IMG/VR virus record: IMGVR_UViG_3300033148_005240
Span: 1 to 54,487 of that record
DNA length: 54,487 bases
Source: a virus
Reading direction: 5' to 3' (one strand)
Positions within the stretch are counted from its first letter, which is position 1; each line of letters opens with the position of its first letter. Below the pieces are notes generated by a model. The model was not told where the DNA came from, did no database searches, and was given only the letters and a program-made list of their open reading frames with translations. The translations under genes and the position numbers were made by a program. This document shows positions 50,680-54,487 of the stretch, in pieces.

Positions 50680-50709
50680 CTTAGGGGAAGTTTTGAGGCT
50701 TCCCCCAAG
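50680..50709 (-). terminator. hairpin downstream of the capsid gene
   Basis: CTTGGGGGAAG and CTTCCCCTAAG (as read on the - strand) form an 11-bp stem with one mismatch around an 8-base loop, 13 bases after the capsid stop. No U-tract follows. It is one of the very few G/C-rich hairpins in the window and probably stabilises or ends the capsid message. Confidence 0.55.
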
Positions 50710-50721
50710 AATAATTATCGA

Positions 50722-51663
50722 TTAGAGAATATCGGTAGCGTCGCACAAACATAGAGCCTTCGGGTTAGTGATTGTCATGGCTATCGATTCATATCCATAT
50801 ATCCCATAGGCGAGTGTCTTAACATTTGCATCTGTAAGAACAGGTGTCGGATTGACAATAACTGCTCTTTGAGCTGTCTCAACAGTTGCTCCCATTAACT
50901 TAGCTATATCAGCAGAAATCTTCCTTCTTACGAATTTTACAGGTTTGCCATCGGCAATTCTGCTATTTCTTGCAACAAGAATCATCTTTTTCTTAGCTAA
51001 AAGGTCTACACTATTAAGCTGACCAAATACCTTAACAACTTCGATTCCGAGACGTTTTAGTGTCTCCAGAATACCTATCCTATATTCAAACGTAGCAACA
51101 TTGTCTTTATCATAGGTGTCCAGCTTTTCTTTCACTGTTGACCCACAAAGAAGAACAAATTTATCTCCATAATCTTCAACTAGGTGTTTCATCTCTAAAA
51201 TAGCATCGTAAAGGTCTAATCCTGTTACGCTAACTACTTCTGGTAATACACCTGGAAATGCTCCTGCTGTCAAATTAACGATAGCATCCATTATATTTTT
51301 AACTTCTTTCTTATCCATCGACCTTGTAATAGAAGCTTTTCTTCGAGCTAATACTTGTGTATTATCAGTTTCTCCAAGAATTTCATCTATCTCAACATAT
51401 TCTAACTTCGAACTTAATCCACTAAATGTAATCTCTGCATCACCTGTCGGGGTCTTTTTAACTGCATTAATCGTTCCAGCACCATCAACAGCGTAAACTG
51501 CATCACCGTAGTTAGGGTCAAATTCAGTGTATCTCCACACCTTTTCGCCCACTTCGGCTGTCATTACGTCTGCTATCGCAGATAACTCAAAAGGAACTGG
51601 TTTACTTGGGTCTATCGGTTGTCCAACTTGCTTTGCAATTTCTAAAAAAATATTGTTATCCAT
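50722..51663 (-). CDS. major capsid protein (HK97 fold)
   Basis: The 313-residue protein follows the protease/scaffold gene and precedes the connector genes, the normal place. It has a beta-rich E-loop region (EKVWRYTEFDPNYGDAVYAVDGAG), a spine helix with KKEVKNIMDAIVNLTAGAF, a P-domain with DLYDAILEMKHLVEDYGDKFVLLCGSTV and a C-terminal strand region, IYGYESIAMTITNPKALC, all typical of HK97-type capsids. Its base composition is less A/T-biased than its neighbours, as expected for a very highly expressed gene. A hairpin follows the stop. Confidence 0.8.
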   Translation of the reverse strand: MDNNIFLEIAKQVGQPIDPSKPVPFELSAIADVMTAEVGEKVWRYTEFDPNYGDAVYAVDGAGTINAVKKTPTGDAEITFSGLSSKLEYVEIDEILGETDNTQVLARRKASITRSMDKKEVKNIMDAIVNLTAGAFPGVLPEVVSVTGLDLYDAILEMKHLVEDYGDKFVLLCGSTVKEKLDTYDKDNVATFEYRIGILETLKRLGIEVVKVFGQLNSVDLLAKKKMILVARNSRIADGKPVKFVRRKISADIAKLMGATVETAQRAVIVNPTPVLTDANVKTLAYGIYGYESIAMTITNPKALCLCDATDIL

Positions 51664-51772
51664 TATATTTTCCTCTTATACTTTATTTTTAGGTATATCT
51701 TTTTCTTTTCTATCTGTTTTTGCATTTATCTTTGCTAAATATCTTTACTATCTTATTCCGATAGCTGGATTA

Positions 51773-53899
51773 TTATTCTGATGTTTTAAACGCTTCATCA
51801 TCAATAGCTTTACGCTTTTTAGCATACCATTTATCGTCATGTTTATATTTCTTACCAGATATATCATTACCTGTATTTAATTCGGTAACTTTAGCTTTGG
51901 TTAATTCTTTTTCAGCCTTTACTTTACCAAATTTATCGTCATTAAGAATTTCTTCATCTGTCAACTTAGTATCGCCTAATTCCTGTCGCCTTGCTATAAT
52001 CGTTTTAGCATTTTCAGCATATAATTTAACTTTATTTTCAAGAGAGGTTTTCTCTTTTCTTAAAGTCTTTATCATTTTAGCAAGTTTTTTAATACCGGCT
52101 TTAAAACGGTCTTCCTTAGATATTTCTACTTTAGGTTTTTCCGTTTTAGATATAAGGTCGGCTTTTTCTTTTGGTGTTGCTTTCTCAGTTGCTTCAACCT
52201 TAATCTCTTTTTTAGGCTCAACTTTAGGTTCTTCGGCTTTAGGAGTTTCCTTAGCTTCTGGCTTCTCTATTGCCTTTTCAACCTTCTTATCTTCTTTCTT
52301 CTCCTCAACTTTAGGCTCTTCAACTTTTTCGACAGTTTTGGGAGTCTTTTCCGCTTTTGGAGTTTCTTTAGCTTCTTCTTTTTCTTCAACTTTAGTTTTT
52401 TCTGTTACAGTAGTAGCTAAAACATTTACTTCTTTATCGTCTTTTTTTGAAATATCCGTATCATTAACTTTATCCTTTTTAGGGATTTCAGCTTTAATTT
52501 CCATCTTTTCTTTTTCTTTACCTTCAATCTTTACTTCCTCTGTAACTTCCTTTTTAGCAATTTTATCCATTTCTTTCTTAACTTCAATCTTCTTTTCAGA
52601 AGCTTTTTTAACTTCTTTCTTCATTTCTTTTCCTCCTTCTTCCGAAGATTCCTTTGACTTATCTATTTCAGTTTCCTTTTTAGGAATGACTTCTTCTATT
52701 TTTGTAATATTTTTATATCTATCGTGACTTATATCGTAAGAAAATGTTAATCCACATCTCTTACATTTAATTGACCTTGTTTTTACTGACGAAACTCCAG
52801 CTACATAAATCGGAGTATGACATTGTAAACAACTTACTTTACTTGTATAAAGAAAATTAAAATCATCAGCAATATTATGTTCTTTCTTAGTTGCAAAAGT
52901 TAAATCATATTCTTTTGAACAACCCATACATCTAACTTTATTTTTATCTTCTTTCTTAGATAAAATTAACCAATTATTCATTTTACAACTTGGACATAGC
53001 ATTTTAAAATCTTTAATTTGGGGAGGGTAAATCATATTTCCGCTTTTGTCTAAAATTGCAAAACATTTCGGGCATTTGATTTTATCTATTACACCAGAAT
53101 CAAATTCTTCGCCACAATTTGAACATTTAATTTTAGAAATAGTTTGAGTTGTCTTTTCTTCCAATTCTTGTTTAGTAATAAAACGCTCTGTCCCATCTTT
53201 TTGAATTTCTTCAGCTTTAACTAATTCGCATTTACCATTTTTACAAGTAATTATTTCATCCTCTTTATGTTTAGAAGCATAAACTAATTCTAAATTTAAT
53301 TCTTTTTTATTTTTTGCAATAGCAAGCACTTTAGCATCTTTAAATGCTGGTTCATTATTCTTATCTTCATATATAAGTGCTCCACCTGCTATTTCCATTT
53401 GATGTAATTCATAAGAACCGTCTTCTTTAATAGTTCTTTTATCTTTTGGACTCCAAATTTCAAAAGAAGTAGAAAGCTTTTTCTTTTTCATTAATGTTTT
53501 AGCTTCTTCAAATTCTTTTTCAAAATTTGTTTTATAATAAATACCATAGGCATTTATTTGACTATCTTTCTGTTTATACCTATAATCTATATAATGTCCA
53601 ACCACAAACCTTCTTTCATGATTGATATTTATAGGTTTCCCTACTATTTGAGGAAGAACACGCAATAATTCTTTTTTAGGAAGAATAGCTCCATTTGAGT
53701 TAGGTTGGTCAGTAAAGGCATATATCGTCTTAAAAACAGCCAAATCTCTCGAACCTTTAATTTTAATACCCCTTGCTTCAGCTATCTTTTCTATTTCGTT
53801 CTTTTCTTTACTGCCTTCTTCAAGAATAATGGTCTCTGAATTCTCTTCAAAATCATTTAAAAATTCTTGAACCTCTACATTAGTTATTTTTTTATCCAT
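51773..53899 (-). CDS. prohead protease with zinc ribbons and scaffold tail
   Basis: The 708-residue protein has three parts. Residues 40-215 contain GRFVVGH-type (HERRFVVGHYIDYR) and LSTSFEIWSP segments, suggesting the His and Ser of a prohead serine protease. Residues about 235-390 carry repeated CxxC pairs (CSNCGEEF, CPKCFAIL, CPSCKM, CMGCSKEY, CLQCHTP, CKRCGLTF), up to three zinc ribbons. Residues about 420-640 are Lys/Glu/Pro repeats, the scaffold-like part, followed by a coiled coil. It would scaffold the procapsid and cut it. Start ATG with ribosome site AAGGAGGAAATAA. Confidence 0.72.
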   Translation of the reverse strand: MDKKITNVEVQEFLNDFEENSETIILEEGSKEKNEIEKIAEARGIKIKGSRDLAVFKTIYAFTDQPNSNGAILPKKELLRVLPQIVGKPININHERRFVVGHYIDYRYKQKDSQINAYGIYYKTNFEKEFEEAKTLMKKKKLSTSFEIWSPKDKRTIKEDGSYELHQMEIAGGALIYEDKNNEPAFKDAKVLAIAKNKKELNLELVYASKHKEDEIITCKNGKCELVKAEEIQKDGTERFITKQELEEKTTQTISKIKCSNCGEEFDSGVIDKIKCPKCFAILDKSGNMIYPPQIKDFKMLCPSCKMNNWLILSKKEDKNKVRCMGCSKEYDLTFATKKEHNIADDFNFLYTSKVSCLQCHTPIYVAGVSSVKTRSIKCKRCGLTFSYDISHDRYKNITKIEEVIPKKETEIDKSKESSEEGGKEMKKEVKKASEKKIEVKKEMDKIAKKEVTEEVKIEGKEKEKMEIKAEIPKKDKVNDTDISKKDDKEVNVLATTVTEKTKVEEKEEAKETPKAEKTPKTVEKVEEPKVEEKKEDKKVEKAIEKPEAKETPKAEEPKVEPKKEIKVEATEKATPKEKADLISKTEKPKVEISKEDRFKAGIKKLAKMIKTLRKEKTSLENKVKLYAENAKTIIARRQELGDTKLTDEEILNDDKFGKVKAEKELTKAKVTELNTGNDISGKKYKHDDKWYAKKRKAIDDEAFKTSE

Positions 53900-53928
53900 A
53901 AAATTATTTCCTCCTTGATTTTTTACTT

Positions 53929-54487
53929 TTATATTTTATTAATAGATACTAATGTCATATAACTATCTGGAATACCTATTAAAATTTTCTGTGTTCCTGC
54001 TTTATGATGAAAATAAACTTCTAAAGTATCTCCTACCTCTAAATGTAAAGTATTAAAAATATTTATAGTTCCAATATCTGCACCTATAGCAGAATCTTCA
54101 TATTGATTAAATAAAAATGTTTCGTTTTTATAAATAGCTAAACTTATAAATGTTTGGTCTCCTGTTTAAAGACCAGCATTAGACATTATTGTATAATATC
54201 CTTCTTCTTTAGCTGTAAAAGTGCCATTATTAAATTCATTATTTGTATCCCAATCTTTAGTATTAAATTCAATCTTAGTATCTGTATCATTAGGTATCCA
54301 TTGAAATTGAGTTAATCTAGCTCTTACTCTTGCTCCTGATACTGGTTCGCCCCCCCCCCCCTCCGTCGGGGGTGGATATTGTCCAATCTGAAGATGTTAA
54401 TCCAGTAGAAACATATATTTTTTTATTTATTATATCCATATACAATTGAGTTATATATTCAGGAGTTATTATTCCTATAGGAGAACT
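53929..54487 (-). pseudogene. fibre protein with C1q/TNF-like end, broken by G12 tract and in-frame TAA (partial)
   Basis: Reading from the right edge: SSPIGIITPEYITQLYMDIINKKIYVSTG is the common phage fibre phrase, then STPDG and a G12 run (54350-54361 as C on +). After it the frame shifts; one G fewer would join PDGGGG to EPVSGARVRARLTQF. That frame continues through a jelly-roll (FTAKEEGYYTIMSNAGL), has TAA at 54166, then continues in the same frame as TGDQTFISLAIYKN to 53932. Q would be expected at the stop (CAA to TAA). The end resembles C1q/TNF folds that bind host surface sugars or proteins. The N-terminus lies beyond the window. Confidence 0.6.

Noticed and set aside
51897-52727. Long + strand open frame of about 276 codons opposite the protease/scaffold gene
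   Set aside because: It is an antisense shadow of the Lys/Glu repeat region; the product is Ser/Phe-rich low complexity with no ribosome site, and the - strand gene has motifs.
1-54487. tRNA genes, rRNA, CRISPR arrays, integrase, terminase and portal
   Set aside because: I looked for cloverleaf patterns, regular repeats with spacers and family motifs, and saw none I could support. They may lie outside the window.
1-54487. Stop codon reassignment in this phage
   Set aside because: TAA, TAG and TGA each end genes at coupled junctions, so the single in-frame TAA at 54166 is better explained as a mutation or error.

Overview
The window is a 54.5 kb, very AT-rich piece of a tailed double-stranded DNA bacteriophage with an HK97-type capsid and a long tail. 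The evidence is a major capsid gene, a prohead protease/scaffold gene, head-tail connector candidates, a tail tube gene, a tape measure gene and a tail hub gene. Coding is dense, with many ATGA, TAATG and TGATG overlaps and clear Shine-Dalgarno sites. No terminase, portal, DNA polymerase, integrase or tRNA was recognised, so both ends are open. The host is unknown. One small gene (3803-4069) strongly resembles the 'small basic protein' family of the Planctomycetes-Verrucomicrobia-Chlamydiae/Omnitrophota lineage, which suggests, without proving, a host there.

Layout. Bases 1-27,530 are read on the + strand and 27,546-54,487 on the - strand, meeting tail to tail with a 15-base gap. Bases 1-4.5 kb hold small unknown genes, zinc-ribbon peptides, a Holliday-junction-resolvase-like protein, a helix-turn-helix metallophosphoesterase and a frameshifted dual-specificity-phosphatase-like gene. 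Bases 4.5-8.5 kb hold an Mre11/Rad50 (gp47/gp46-like) pair, interrupted by an M17 aminopeptidase and an MmcB-like nuclease.

Bases 9.6-27.5 kb form a large glycan-decoration island. It encodes sulfate activation and transfer (nucleotidyltransferase, DUF2061-APS kinase, two sulfotransferases). It also encodes a nearly complete 2-aminoethylphosphonate (AEP) route: PEP mutase fused to a cytidylyltransferase, split phosphonopyruvate decarboxylase, AEP transaminase, and two LicD transferases that could attach the product. A UDP-L-aminosugar route (2-epimerase, 4,6-dehydratase, RmlD-like reductase), several glycosyltransferases and a permuted papain-fold protein complete it. The PEP mutase gene carries what looks like a 25-base deletion that breaks its frame.

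The - strand is the virion module. In transcription order it runs: fibre with a C1q/TNF-like end (broken), protease/zinc-ribbon/scaffold, capsid, GNAT-like protein, adaptor, Ig-like protein, fibre-like and LamG proteins (one apparently frameshifted), connectors, tail tube, tail chaperone candidates, tape measure, distal tail proteins, hub and a large terminal structural protein.

Seven free-standing homing-type endonucleases are scattered at gene junctions; five belong to one HNH family. Several genes are broken by single indels (about 4150, 45272, 54350), a 25-base deletion (15835) or an in-frame stop (54166). These may be real decay, phase variation or sequence error, and raw reads would decide.
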